Shown here: one piece after another, positions 54,593-63,379 of the stretch
How positions within the stretch are numbered: position 1 is the first letter of the stretch
How the letters are laid out: each line of letters begins with the position of its first letter
Assembly: GCF_009720675.1 (NCBI RefSeq)
Contig: NZ_WNJO01000008.1
Span: forward strand, 62,001 to 126,000
Source: Secundilactobacillus folii
GTDB taxonomy: Bacteria > Bacillota > Bacilli > Lactobacillales > Lactobacillaceae
Direction of reading: 5' to 3'
Length of the DNA stretch: 64,000 bases
Program-made: the position numbers and the translations under genes
The notes under the pieces: generated by a model
The model's input: the letters and a program-made list of their open reading frames with translations, nothing else
Database searches by the model: none
What the model was told of the DNA's origin: nothing

Positions 54593-55715
54593 AGATGAAG
54601 TATTAGTCGATGGCGAAGAAGTCTTTTGCATTGGCTGTGGTGCGCAGATTCAAACGACAGCTAAGGATCAGCCAGGCTATACTCCTCAGTCAGCATTAAA
54701 TAAGGGGTTGAAGACCGGTGAACTATACTGCCAGCGCTGCTTCCGATTAAGGCACTACAACGAGATCGTACCGGTTGGATTGACTGACGATGACTTTCTT
54801 CGTTTGCTCACTCAAATCCGGGATGCAAATGCGTTGATCGTTTACGTTGTTGATATTTTCGACTTTAACGGCTCAATCATTCCGGGTCTTCACCGCTTTG
54901 TGGGTGATAATCCGATTATGCTGGTCGGCAATAAGGAAGACCTGCTGCCAAGCTCGCTGCGGCGATCTAAATTAAAGGACTGGCTAAGACAGCGGGCTAA
55001 CGAACAAGGAATTCGTCCGATTGACGTTTCACTGCTGTCGGCAAAAACGAACCAGTCAGTCGATGATTTCTTAGTCAAGGTTGATAAATACCGTGGAGAT
55101 CGGGACGTTTACATTGTTGGCGTGACAAATGTCGGCAAATCAACACTGATCAACCAAATCATTCGGCGTTCAACCGGGGCGAAGAACGTCATCACAACGT
55201 CCCGTTTCCCTGGCACAACGCTTGATAAAATTGAAATTCCACTTGGTGATGATCACGTCTTAGTGGATACACCTGGCATCATTCACCCGTCACAAATGGC
55301 TCACTTCCTGTCTGGCAAGGATCTAAAAATCGTAACGCCGCAAAAGCAAATTAAGCCTAAAGTTTATCAACTCAATGACCAGCAGACTATTTTTCTAGCG
55401 GGAATGGCCCGTTTTGATTACGTTAAAGGCCCAAAGCATGGGTTTACTGTTTACGTTGAAAATACGTTGCCGCTTCACCGAACAAAATTAGAAAACGCCG
55501 ATGCCTTTTACGCCAAACACGTGGGTGATCTATTGACGCCGCCTGATAGTACCGACAATGATCTGCCGCCACTGACCCGCCACGAGTTTAAAGTGACACA
55601 AAAGAGCGATTTAGTGTTCGAAGGATTGGGCTGGATCACGGTGCCAGCCGGTGTTGTAGTTGCCGGCTACGCTCCTGAAGGCGTGGGCGTTGTGATTCGC
55701 AGAGCAATGATATAA
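54576..55715 (+). CDS. yqeH: Ribosome biogenesis GTPase YqeH
   Basis: The 379-residue protein has an N-terminal zinc motif (CIGCG near 15-19 and CQRC near 53-56) and a circularly permuted GTPase domain: NKEDLL and SAKT (G4/G5) come before GVTNVGKST (G1, near 183) and DTPG (G3, near 230). YqeH acts in 30S assembly. It overlaps yqeG and is followed 11 bases later by yhbY. Confidence 0.95.
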   Translation: MNETNKDEVLVDGEEVFCIGCGAQIQTTAKDQPGYTPQSALNKGLKTGELYCQRCFRLRHYNEIVPVGLTDDDFLRLLTQIRDANALIVYVVDIFDFNGSIIPGLHRFVGDNPIMLVGNKEDLLPSSLRRSKLKDWLRQRANEQGIRPIDVSLLSAKTNQSVDDFLVKVDKYRGDRDVYIVGVTNVGKSTLINQIIRRSTGAKNVITTSRFPGTTLDKIEIPLGDDHVLVDTPGIIHPSQMAHFLSGKDLKIVTPQKQIKPKVYQLNDQQTIFLAGMARFDYVKGPKHGFTVYVENTLPLHRTKLENADAFYAKHVGDLLTPPDSTDNDLPPLTRHEFKVTQKSDLVFEGLGWITVPAGVVVAGYAPEGVGVVIRRAMI

Positions 55716-55726
55716 GGAGAATAGAT

Positions 55727-56041
55727 TTGAATTTAAAAGGCAAACAAAAACGATTTTTACGTGCACAAGCGCATCATTTGAGCCCAATTTTTTCGGTCGG
55801 GAAAAACGGGCTCAATCAGACTTGGCTTGCACAGTTAAACGGCGCGTTGCAAAAACGAGAATTGATCAAGATCAATTTACAGCAGAGTGCTGACGAAACG
55901 GTGGCGGACGTCCAAGCTTATATTGAGGACAATACCAATATTCAAGTGATCCAAACGATTGGTCGAGTATTGGTACTCTTTCAGCCATCTTCTAACGAGA
56001 AGTACCAGGATCTTTCTGTACGGGTTAAAGCATTAGCATAA
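55727..56041 (+). CDS. yhbY: YhbY-family RNA-binding protein
   Basis: The 104-residue protein is a single CRM domain with the GxxG-type loop VGKNGLNQ near 23-30. It binds pre-50S ribosomes in homologues. It starts with TTG after AAGGAG. Bacillus carries the same gene (yqeI) between aroE and nadD; aroE is missing between yqeH and yhbY here. Confidence 0.93.
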   Translation: MNLKGKQKRFLRAQAHHLSPIFSVGKNGLNQTWLAQLNGALQKRELIKINLQQSADETVADVQAYIEDNTNIQVIQTIGRVLVLFQPSSNEKYQDLSVRVKALA

Positions 56042-56067
56042 AACTGATGAAGTAAGGGGACGTCACG

Positions 56068-56700
56068 ATGGTCAAGGTAGAAGAACGAACAGAAACCAAG
56101 GTTATTGAACAATTGGCTGCTTCCGTCACTAAGAAGCGAATTGGCATTCTTGGTGGCACTTTCAATCCGCCACACATTGGTCATTTGATTATGGCTGATC
56201 AGGTCATGACCCAACTTGGTTTGGATCGGGTATTGTTTATGCCCGATGCAAATCCACCTCATGTTGATCGAAAATTTGCGATTGATGCCACTGACCGGGT
56301 CAGAATGGTTGCCGCTTCAATTGCCGGTAACCCTAACTTTGGGATTGAACTGGCAGAGATTCAGCGCGGCGGCATTAGCTATACCTATGACACCATGTTG
56401 GAATTGAAGCGCAAACACCCCGAAAACGACTATTATTTTATTATCGGCGGTGACATGGTGGATTATTTACCTAAGTGGCATCGAATTGACGACCTAATGA
56501 AGCTAGTTCAATTTGTGGGTGTTCGTCGTGAAAACTACCCGGTAACATCAAAGTACCCAGTTCTGTGGGTCGACATTCCCTTGATCGATATTAGTTCGAC
56601 GATGATTCGGCGACGGATCAGGCAGGGACAATCCATCAGGTATTTCGTGACGGATGCCGTTGCTGAGTATATTAAGGAGCGACAGTTATATCATGAGTGA
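56068..56700 (+). CDS. nadD: Nicotinate-nucleotide adenylyltransferase
   Basis: The 210-residue enzyme makes deamido-NAD from NaMN and ATP. GGTFNPPHIGHLI near 30-42 contains the nucleotidyltransferase HxGH motif, and ISSTMIRRRI near 171-180 is the second signature. An unusually long N-terminal segment of about 25 residues, rich in Glu and Lys, precedes the catalytic fold. It overlaps yqeK by 8 bases. Confidence 0.95.
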   Translation: MVKVEERTETKVIEQLAASVTKKRIGILGGTFNPPHIGHLIMADQVMTQLGLDRVLFMPDANPPHVDRKFAIDATDRVRMVAASIAGNPNFGIELAEIQRGGISYTYDTMLELKRKHPENDYYFIIGGDMVDYLPKWHRIDDLMKLVQFVGVRRENYPVTSKYPVLWVDIPLIDISSTMIRRRIRQGQSIRYFVTDAVAEYIKERQLYHE

Positions 56701-57304
56701 AACAATTACGTATTCGGATCGGTACACGCCAGACAGTCGTGACCAGTTGTTGACCAAGATTTCTAGGCAGCTCAAGCCTGCGCGCTTCGAGCATGTTCAA
56801 CGGGTCGAAGCAACCGCCATAAAGCTTGCTAAACAGTATGGTGTAAACGTTGAGAAGGCTTCCATTGCAGGTCTTATTCACGACTACGCTAAACAGCGTC
56901 CCGATAAAGATTTCATTGATGCGATTCACCGCTACAAGTTGGATCCTGATTTGGTGAATTGGAACAATGCTATCTGGCATGGTGTAGTGGGTGCCGAGTT
57001 GATCAAGACGGAACTCGGTATTTTCGATGAGGAGATCATTGATGCAGTTCGTTTTCACACAACTGGGAATCGTTACATGACTAAGTTAGCGCAGATTATT
57101 TACATGGCGGACTATATTGAACCCGCCCGCGATTTCGACGGGGTCGAAAAGGCGCGCTTGCTGACATCTCAAAATTTGGCACTAGCGGTGGCCTACCAGA
57201 CTAAGCACACGCTAATGTATTTACTAACCAACAATCAACGCATCTACCCGAAAACAATTGACACTTATAATGCTTGGGTCCCTCAAAGTGGACTCGAAAA
57301 CTAA
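56693..57304 (+). CDS. yqeK: YqeK-family HD-domain hydrolase
   Basis: The 203-residue HD protein has H and HD ligands in FEHVQRVEA, GLIHDYAK and HGVVGAE, with FHTTGN and MADYIEPAR later. YqeK homologues cleave diadenosine tetraphosphate symmetrically. The ATG at 56693 lies within the last codons of nadD with AAGGAG upstream. The longer frame inside nadD is not used. rsfS follows 11 bases later. Confidence 0.93.
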   Translation: MSETITYSDRYTPDSRDQLLTKISRQLKPARFEHVQRVEATAIKLAKQYGVNVEKASIAGLIHDYAKQRPDKDFIDAIHRYKLDPDLVNWNNAIWHGVVGAELIKTELGIFDEEIIDAVRFHTTGNRYMTKLAQIIYMADYIEPARDFDGVEKARLLTSQNLALAVAYQTKHTLMYLLTNNQRIYPKTIDTYNAWVPQSGLEN

Positions 57305-57315
57305 CGGAGGAAATA

Positions 57316-57672
57316 ATGACAAGTAAAGAAATGTTAGAAATTGTGGTTAAAGCTGCTTCAGACAAACGAGCCGAAGATATTGTCGCGTTGGATATGCAAA
57401 ATGTCAGTCTATTAACTGACTACTTTCTTATCACGGATGCCACTTCTGGGCGTCAGGTTCAAGCCATCAGTGATAGTGTCCAAGATGCCGTTGAGGCGGC
57501 TGGCATTGAAGTGAAGCGGATCGAAGGCCGCGATGCTGCCCGCTGGGTCATGATCGACCTTGGTGACGTCATGGTTCACATCTTTCAAAAGGATGAGCGT
57601 GCCCATTATAATTTGGAAAAATTGTGGTCTGAAGCACCGCTGGTTAACGTTGATGAATGGGTTGAAGCATGA
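57316..57672 (+). CDS. rsfS: Ribosomal silencing factor RsfS
   Basis: The 118-residue protein contains LLTDYFLITDATSGRQVQAI and GRDAARWVMIDLGDVMVHIF, the core RsfS motifs. It binds L14 on the 50S subunit and prevents subunit joining under starvation. The ATG at 57316 follows CGGAGGAAATA; the longer frame into yqeK lacks a signal. Its stop overlaps the yqeM start (ATGA). Confidence 0.95.
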   Translation: MTSKEMLEIVVKAASDKRAEDIVALDMQNVSLLTDYFLITDATSGRQVQAISDSVQDAVEAAGIEVKRIEGRDAARWVMIDLGDVMVHIFQKDERAHYNLEKLWSEAPLVNVDEWVEA

Positions 57673-58403
57673 TCTATCAGACCTTTGCCCAACTCTATGA
57701 CGAACTGTTCGATAGTGATCTTTATCTGGATTGGCGAAATTTTGTGACGGGGCAAGTCATGCAAAGCACGGCGCCCCTGCTGGAATTAGCTTGTGGTGCT
57801 GGCAGATTAGCCGTCCTGCTTCGCCAGGCTGGCTATGATGTGACTGGCTTCGATCTTTCCGATGAGATGCTTAGCCTAGCTGATCAACACGCCCGCGAAG
57901 CCCGAGTATCTTTACCACTGATTCAAGGCAACATGCTGGATCTGTCGGATATCGGTACTTACCATACGGTAACGTGTTTTGCTGATTCACTGTGTTACTT
58001 ACCGGATGAACAGTCACTTTCAACGACTTTTGAACAGGTTGCACATCACCTTGACGATGATGGGCAATTTTTGTTTGATGTGATTTCACCATATCAAACA
58101 GATGTGGTTTATCCCGGTTATATGTATAATTACCATGATGAAAAACGGGCGTTTATGTGGTCTTCTGACGCGGGTGATGAACCGCACTCTGTTGATCATG
58201 ATCTGACTTTTTTCACTTATAATGAAGTTAAGGACGCCTATGATGAGGTCGCTGAACTACATCACGAACGCACTTACGAGATGGCAACCTATCAAACATT
58301 GTTGCGCCAGGCCGGTTTTAAAAACGTGCAGGTAACGGCTGATTTTGGTCGATCCAGTGTCAAAGATGATACCACCCGCTGGTTTTGGACGTGTTCTAAG
58401 TAA
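57669..58403 (+). CDS. yqeM: Class I SAM-dependent methyltransferase YqeM
   Basis: The 244-residue protein has methyltransferase motif I LLELACGAGRLAVLL near 38-52, an acidic motif II GFDLSDEM and a CFADSLCYL block. The substrate is not known. It is coupled to rsfS by an ATGA overlap and is followed 29 bases later by tmcAL, the order commonly seen in lactobacilli. Confidence 0.91.
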   Translation: MIYQTFAQLYDELFDSDLYLDWRNFVTGQVMQSTAPLLELACGAGRLAVLLRQAGYDVTGFDLSDEMLSLADQHAREARVSLPLIQGNMLDLSDIGTYHTVTCFADSLCYLPDEQSLSTTFEQVAHHLDDDGQFLFDVISPYQTDVVYPGYMYNYHDEKRAFMWSSDAGDEPHSVDHDLTFFTYNEVKDAYDEVAELHHERTYEMATYQTLLRQAGFKNVQVTADFGRSSVKDDTTRWFWTCSK

Positions 58404-58432
58404 AGCAACATTCTAGAAGGGAGGAGAGTGCT

Positions 58433-59569
58433 ATCGCTAGAATTCTTGGAATAGTCGCAGAGTATAATCCGTTCCATAATGGTCATATTTATCAGTTACA
58501 GCAGGCTCAAGCACGCTCAGATGCAGAGTTGACTATCGCTGTGATGAGCGGTAACTGGGTACAGCGAGGCGAACCTAGTCTGCTTGATAAATGGCAGCGA
58601 ACCCGATTAGCACTCTCCGCTGGAATTGATTTAGTTGTTGAACTGCCATTTCAGTTTGCCGTTCAACCGGCGCATCTGTTTGCCCGTGGCGCCGTTCAAC
58701 TGTTAGCGCAATTAGGTTGCACTGAACTGGCATTTGGCGCGGAACATCCTGGACTTGATTTTGACAGGCTGGTGGCTAATCAACCGACGCATGCTGCCGA
58801 ACATTTTAAGCAGTTTGACGAAACATATCCCACACTATTCAATGATTATCTGCAAGCTCAAACGGGAATCGACCTGCGTAGCTCAAACGATATTTTGGGT
58901 TTTAGTTACGTTGCAGCTAACCGTGAATTGAAGCGACCCATGACCATCTTGCCCATTCAACGGCGTGGCAACGCGCACCGCTCGACAGACTTTGATGTTG
59001 ATGATACGATTGTTAGTGGCGCGGCCATTCGTCAAGCAGTCCAAGCGGGAGATTCTCAATTGATCAAGCGGATAGTCCCCCCAATCACGGCGACAGCGCT
59101 ACAGGAGTATCAGCACATTAACTGGGAAAATTACTGGCCTTTTTTACGGTATCAGGTCCTGACACAGTCGATTTCACAATTGCAGCATATCTATCAAATG
59201 AGCGAGGGAATTGAGTATCGATTGAAACAGGCGGCGCTGACTAGTAAGAGTTTCAAGGACTTCATTCGAGCCGCCAAGACGAAAAGATACACTTACGCGC
59301 GCTTACAGCGCTTATGCGTTTATATTCTGCTGCAGGTGAGCAACGTTGAACTGCCTACACGGCTTCGTTATGGGCGTGTGCTGGGCTTTAATTCGGAGGG
59401 GCAGCAGCTCCTGAATGTTCTCAAAAAGCGCGTTGCTCTGCCTTTAATTTCCCGGGTAACGGATGATTGGGTATCAGGTCCATATCGTTTAGATTATCAA
59501 GCTGGAGTTTTACGGCAGATGCTTAGCGGCGTCGATCAGGATCGTCTCAGACATCCGGTCATTTTTTAA
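58433..59569 (+). CDS. tmcAL: tRNA(Met) cytidine acetate ligase TmcAL, apparent non-canonical start
   Basis: The 378-residue protein (formerly YlbM) makes N4-acetylcytidine at the wobble base of elongator tRNA-Met. The catalytic N-terminus GIVAEYNPFHNGH lies at residues 6-18, with MSGNWVQRGEP later. The frame containing this motif has no ATG, GTG or TTG between the upstream stop at 58397 and the motif. GGAGG at 58420-58424 lies exactly 8 bases before ATC at 58433. The first canonical codon, TTG at 58529, would remove the active-site motif. The start is therefore most likely AUC (58433) or AUU (58442). Confidence 0.87.
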   Translation: MARILGIVAEYNPFHNGHIYQLQQAQARSDAELTIAVMSGNWVQRGEPSLLDKWQRTRLALSAGIDLVVELPFQFAVQPAHLFARGAVQLLAQLGCTELAFGAEHPGLDFDRLVANQPTHAAEHFKQFDETYPTLFNDYLQAQTGIDLRSSNDILGFSYVAANRELKRPMTILPIQRRGNAHRSTDFDVDDTIVSGAAIRQAVQAGDSQLIKRIVPPITATALQEYQHINWENYWPFLRYQVLTQSISQLQHIYQMSEGIEYRLKQAALTSKSFKDFIRAAKTKRYTYARLQRLCVYILLQVSNVELPTRLRYGRVLGFNSEGQQLLNVLKKRVALPLISRVTDDWVSGPYRLDYQAGVLRQMLSGVDQDRLRHPVIF

Positions 59570-59605
59570 AACCAATCAATTGTCGTACGTGTCATGTAAA
59601 TTCCC

Positions 59606-59634
59606 TTGACATCACTATATCCCATCGTTATAAT
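59606..59634 (+). promoter_or_regulatory. Promoter of yceD-rpmF
   Basis: Perfect TTGACA and perfect TATAAT with a 17-base spacer, about 30 bases before yceD. Confidence 0.88.
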
Positions 59635-59663
59635 AATAAAGTTGCGTTAGGAGGATATTTGAA

Positions 59664-60224
59664 TTGAAACTGTCGTTATCTGAGTTACAAAAAGATTACC
59701 GACACGAACCAATGAAATTCGATGAAGTCCTGGAACTAAAGTCAACTCTGATGGAACGCTACCCAGAAGAGGTACTTGACGTAACGCCAGTTCACATCAA
59801 GGGCATGGTGAGTGTTGAAACTGGTGGCGATGTAATGCTTTACGCGCACATCAAAGCGACGCTTACAGTGCCGTCTACCAGGTCATTAACACCCGTTGAA
59901 CTACCAACTGATTTCGATATTACGGAGTTTTATGTTGCTTCGCAGGCAGCCTTGGAACGCTATGAGGAATCAGATGTCGTTTTAGTCGTTGAAGATGATG
60001 TTATTGATGTGGATAAGGCAATTGCTGACAATCTGTTAGTACAGATTCCGATGCGCGTACTGACGAAGGCTGAACGTGAGGCTGACCAGTTACCAGAAGG
60101 TAAAGGCTGGACGGTAACACTGGAAGGTCAGGCTGAAGAATCAGATTCTAAATCTGTTGATCCACGTCTTGCTAAGTTGAAAGATTTCTTTGATGATGAT
60201 TCATCAAAGAAAGGTAAACAGTAG
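59664..60224 (+). CDS. yceD: YceD/DUF177-family protein
   Basis: The 186-residue acidic protein belongs to DUF177, which is nearly always encoded upstream of rpmF and is implicated in 23S rRNA accumulation. The C-terminal block RVLTKAERE..LPEGKGW and the following PRLAKLKDFF are typical. It starts with TTG after AGGAGG and shares a promoter with rpmF. Confidence 0.92.
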   Translation: MKLSLSELQKDYRHEPMKFDEVLELKSTLMERYPEEVLDVTPVHIKGMVSVETGGDVMLYAHIKATLTVPSTRSLTPVELPTDFDITEFYVASQAALERYEESDVVLVVEDDVIDVDKAIADNLLVQIPMRVLTKAEREADQLPEGKGWTVTLEGQAEESDSKSVDPRLAKLKDFFDDDSSKKGKQ

Positions 60225-60278
60225 GACTTTAAAACATTTCACTAGTGGATAATTTTAAATTTGAAGGAGGTGTTTCCA

Positions 60279-60458
60279 TTGGCTGTACCAGCACGTAAAA
60301 CTTCTAAGACGAAGAAACGGATGCGTCGAGGAAACATTAAGTTACAGACACCTAATTTGAGCCCCTGCCCAAACTGTGGTGAGTTACGTTTATCACACGT
60401 TGTTTGCCCAAACTGCGGCTTCTATGATGGCCGTCAAGTTGTTTCAACTAACAACTAA
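60279..60458 (+). CDS. rpmF: Ribosomal protein L32
   Basis: The 59-residue protein starts [14 protein letters not shown] and has a complete zinc ribbon (CPNC and CPNC), so it is the zinc-binding C+ form. The TTG at 60279 lies 8 bases after GAAGGAGG; an in-frame upstream TTG at 60261 overlaps that site. It is the last gene of the yceD operon. Confidence 0.96.
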   Translation: MAVPARKTSKTKKRMRRGNIKLQTPNLSPCPNCGELRLSHVVCPNCGFYDGRQVVSTNN

Positions 60459-60470
60459 ACACGTCTTAAA

Positions 60471-60507
60471 AGCAACCTAGAGAACCGCGGTCTCTGGTTG
60501 CTTTTTT
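60471..60507 (+). terminator. Terminator after rpmF
   Basis: AGCAACCtAGAGA pairs with TCTCTGGTTGCT with one bulged base, followed by a T-run. Confidence 0.9.
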
Positions 60508-60614
60508 GTTACCTGTTTTATGATTCTGGAGTCGGATAATGTGATTTTGTTTTCAAGCTTTAAAAATCGTTTTGAAGCCTTAATTACTAGGCGATTTGAT
60601 CATGAGGTGATGAG

Positions 60615-61148
60615 ATGCGACCAAAACAACCCGTAAAGATAACTCCGGTGACTTTAACCGATGCACCTGAGATTTACCGACTAGTTAGTACCAATATGAC
60701 CTCATTGTCGCCTTGGTTACCGTGGGCTAAACGCATGAGTGACATAGCCACTGAACGGCATTTTCTAAAGTACGCGATTCAAAAGCAAGCTCAAGGGCAG
60801 CTTTTCATGTTCACGATCCGGGTGAATGGGGAAGTGGCGGGAGCAATTGATCTACATAATATCGATAGTGACGATCGACATGCTGAAATTGGGTACTGGT
60901 TAGGAGACCAATTTCGTGGTCAGGGCGTGATGGCTGAGAGTTTGAAGCAGATTGAATTGATTGCTAAGGGTTTACAGATTCATGTGTTACTCATTTTGGC
61001 TGATGTGGGCAATAATCAGAGTCAACGCGTGGCCATCAGAAGTGGGTATCTCCGCAGCGGGCTCATTTCCGAGTATCTATATGATGGTAAAGAGTGGCAT
61101 GACTGCGTATTTTACAGCAAAGTGCTTTCACCAACAGTCTCTGACTAG
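60615..61148 (+). CDS. RimL-like GNAT N-acetyltransferase
   Basis: The 177-residue protein has the RimJ/RimL pattern: ITPVTLTDAPEIYRLV at the start, SLSPWLPWAK near 31-40, IGYWLGDQFRGQGVM for acetyl-CoA binding near 94-108, and VGNNQSQRVAIRSGY near 133-147. RimL-type enzymes acetylate ribosomal protein N-termini, but related members act on other substrates. ATGAGGTGATGAG precedes the ATG. Monocistronic. Confidence 0.87.
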   Translation: MRPKQPVKITPVTLTDAPEIYRLVSTNMTSLSPWLPWAKRMSDIATERHFLKYAIQKQAQGQLFMFTIRVNGEVAGAIDLHNIDSDDRHAEIGYWLGDQFRGQGVMAESLKQIELIAKGLQIHVLLILADVGNNQSQRVAIRSGYLRSGLISEYLYDGKEWHDCVFYSKVLSPTVSD

Positions 61149-61223
61149 GCAGAAATAAGACTTCGGGAGTTGTGTTTGGTTCTTGGGTATATCTAATAGT
61201 CGCAGAGTTCGACGAAATAAAAC

Positions 61224-61280
61224 CGGCAGTCACCCATTTCGTTAATTGACGAAATACATGACTGCCGATTTGTTTTTTTT
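61224..61280. terminator. Bidirectional terminator between the GNAT and adhP genes
   Basis: CGGCAGTCA (61224) pairs with TGACTGCCG (61259). An inner stem ATTTCGT/ACGAAAT extends it, and a T-run follows on the plus strand. Confidence 0.85.
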
Positions 61281-61309
61281 AAATGAAACGCTAATCCAAA
61301 ATTTATAAG

Positions 61310-62329
61310 TTATTCTTGTGTAAAGTCAACAACCATTCGACCGGTGATTTTACCAGCCTTCATTTCGTCAATGATATCGTTAATTTCACTGAGACGACGG
61401 GTTTGAACGATGGGGTGAACTTTGCCTTCCGCACCAAATTGGAACGTTTCAGCGAGGTCTTGACGAGTCCCAACTAAGGAACCGGCGACTTGAATACCAT
61501 CAAGAACCGTCTTAGCAATGTTGAGCTCCATATTACCTTGAGGCAGGGCAACAGCAACAAGGCGGCCATCTGGACGAAGAGCATTCACTGATTGATTAAA
61601 TGCAGCGTCATTTACAGCGGTAACCTGTGAGTTGTGAACACCGCCGACTTGTTTTTGAATCTCTTCAGCAACGTTTTGCGTCTTCCGGTTGATCAGGATA
61701 TCAGCACCGTTGTCCTTGGCAGCTTGCAATTTATCTGGGTTACCATCAACGGCAACCACGTGCGCGCCAAAGACGTGCTTAGCATATTGAACGGCCAGGT
61801 TACCCAAACCACCAGCACCAACAACTTCAACCCATTGTTCCGGCTTGGTTTCGCCGACTTTAAGGGCTTTATACATGGTTACTCCGGCGCAGGTTAAACT
61901 GGTAGCTTCAACCGGATCCAAGCCTTCTGGTACCTTAACAGCGTAGTCAGCATCAACGATTACTTGCTGTGCCATTGCACCGTCAACGGTGAAACCAGAA
62001 TTCTGCACGTTTCGGCAAAGTGTTTCACGACCAGTTAAGCAGTATTCACAATGACCGCAGCCCTTATAGAACCAGGCAATCGAAACGCGGTCACCGACTT
62101 TTAGATTTTCAACGCCGTCACCAAGTTTTGATACAATACCGACGCCTTCGTGACCAATGATCCGGCCAGGAACTTTACCAAAATCACCAGCGGCAACGTG
62201 AAGGTCGGTGTGACAAAGGCCGCAATATTCTACGTCAACTAACGCCTCACCATAGTTTAGGGAACGGAGTTTAACATCTTTAATATCTACATACCCATCG
62301 ACTGGGTCGCGTACAACTGCTGCTTTCAT
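61310..62329 (-). CDS. adhP: Zinc-dependent alcohol dehydrogenase AdhP
   Basis: The 339-residue medium-chain dehydrogenase has catalytic zinc ligands in CGLCHTD and GHEGVG, a structural zinc site in [15 protein letters not shown], and the NAD site [13 protein letters not shown] near 171-183. It interconverts acetaldehyde and ethanol, recycling NADH in fermentation. The ATG at 62329 follows AGAGG; the 27-codon extension upstream is not typical of the family. A cre-like palindrome 112 bases upstream suggests CcpA control. Confidence 0.93.
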   Translation of the reverse strand: MKAAVVRDPVDGYVDIKDVKLRSLNYGEALVDVEYCGLCHTDLHVAAGDFGKVPGRIIGHEGVGIVSKLGDGVENLKVGDRVSIAWFYKGCGHCEYCLTGRETLCRNVQNSGFTVDGAMAQQVIVDADYAVKVPEGLDPVEATSLTCAGVTMYKALKVGETKPEQWVEVVGAGGLGNLAVQYAKHVFGAHVVAVDGNPDKLQAAKDNGADILINRKTQNVAEEIQKQVGGVHNSQVTAVNDAAFNQSVNALRPDGRLVAVALPQGNMELNIAKTVLDGIQVAGSLVGTRQDLAETFQFGAEGKVHPIVQTRRLSEINDIIDEMKAGKITGRMVVDFTQE

Positions 62330-62692
62330 AATCAAAACCTCTTTCGTGTAATATTGAACAATGTTATTTAACCATGTCCCTTCCAAAAAAGCAAGTGATT
62401 TCTTGAGCAATCATTCGTTTTTACATTTAAAAGGCATTTTTGAAAACGTTTTCATTACTTTTATATCGGCGCACATGAGCATATTACTAAATCGGGATAA
62501 TTAATGCAATAATTCACGATATCTTAATGTTCATTTCTTTCCTTATAAATACACATTAGATTCGCCAAATTCTAATAATTATAGTAAGATATAAACGTAA
62601 TATGCCTGACAGTATGGTAAACTAATAAGCGGTGTGTCAGGAATCTTTTTAAACGATAGACAAAAATAAAAAATAAGAGGAGTTCGTTTAAG
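62330..62692. other. Divergent regulatory region between adhP and arlR
   Basis: On the minus strand TTGCTT, 17 bases and TTAAAT could be the adhP promoter. On the plus strand TGGTAAACT (62615-62623) is an extended -10 for arlR. CCTGACA (62605) and TGTCAGG (62635) flank that -10 as an inverted repeat. The cre-like site is listed separately. No gene is present. Confidence 0.55.
62441..62454. promoter_or_regulatory. cre-like CcpA operator
   Basis: TGAAAACGTTTTCA is a perfect 14-base palindrome matching the cre consensus TGNAANCGNTNNCA. It is 112 bases before adhP and about 240 bases before arlR, so adhP is the likelier target. Confidence 0.75.
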
Positions 62693-63379
62693 ATGAGTCG
62701 AATTTTAATTATTGAAGATGAGAAAAACTTAGCTCGTTTTGTTGAGCTAGAATTAAAACATGAAGGCTATGATACCGAGGTACAATTTAACGGGCGTACG
62801 GGACTCGATGCTGCACTGAATGAAGATTTTGACGTGATTTTACTGGATCTGATGTTACCAGAATTAAACGGGATCGATGTGGCCCGTCGAATTCGTGAAG
62901 TTAAGTCCACACCAATCATTATGATGACGGCCCGGGATTCCGTAATCGACCGGGTTTCTGGGTTTGATCACGGCGCGGATGATTACATTGTGAAGCCGTT
63001 TGCAATTGAGGAGCTGCTGGCACGTGTCCGGGCGCTGTTACGTCGGATTCACATTGAAAGTGAACAAAAGGACTTTAAGCAAACGACTGTGACTTATAAG
63101 GACCTGACGATTGAAAAGGAAAACCGAGTTGTTCGTCGCGGTGATGAAGTGATCAATTTAACGAAGCGCGAATATGAATTGCTTTTGACCCTGATGGAAA
63201 ACGTGAACGTTGTATTGGCCCGTGACGTTTTGTTAAATAAGGTCTGGGGCTACGAATCAGAAGTCGAGACTAATGTCGTGGACGTTTACGTTCGTTATCT
63301 GAGAAATAAGATCGACCGACCAGGAGAAAAGAGTTATATTCAAACGGTTCGTGGTACTGGGTACGTGATGCGTTCATGA
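62693..63379 (+). CDS. arlR: OmpR-family response regulator, ArlR-like
   Basis: The 228-residue regulator has a receiver domain with phospho-acceptor D52, T79 and K101 and a C-terminal winged helix (KREYELLLTLMENVN through GTGYVMRS). The receiver closely resembles ArlR of staphylococci and lactobacilli (NLARFVELEL, DLMLPELNG, GADDYIVKPF). It is paired with the kinase that starts at its stop codon (ATGA overlap). GAGGAG precedes the ATG. Confidence 0.92.
   Translation: MSRILIIEDEKNLARFVELELKHEGYDTEVQFNGRTGLDAALNEDFDVILLDLMLPELNGIDVARRIREVKSTPIIMMTARDSVIDRVSGFDHGADDYIVKPFAIEELLARVRALLRRIHIESEQKDFKQTTVTYKDLTIEKENRVVRRGDEVINLTKREYELLLTLMENVNVVLARDVLLNKVWGYESEVETNVVDVYVRYLRNKIDRPGEKSYIQTVRGTGYVMRS

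Noticed and set aside
58428-58430. GTG at 58428 as the start of tmcAL
   Set aside because: It is out of frame with the conserved GIVAEYNPFHNGH segment and only 3 bases from the binding site.
62330-62400. Rex operator upstream of adhP
   Set aside because: The TTGTTCAATATTACA-like stretch lacks the inverted TTGTGA/TCACAA symmetry of Rex sites.
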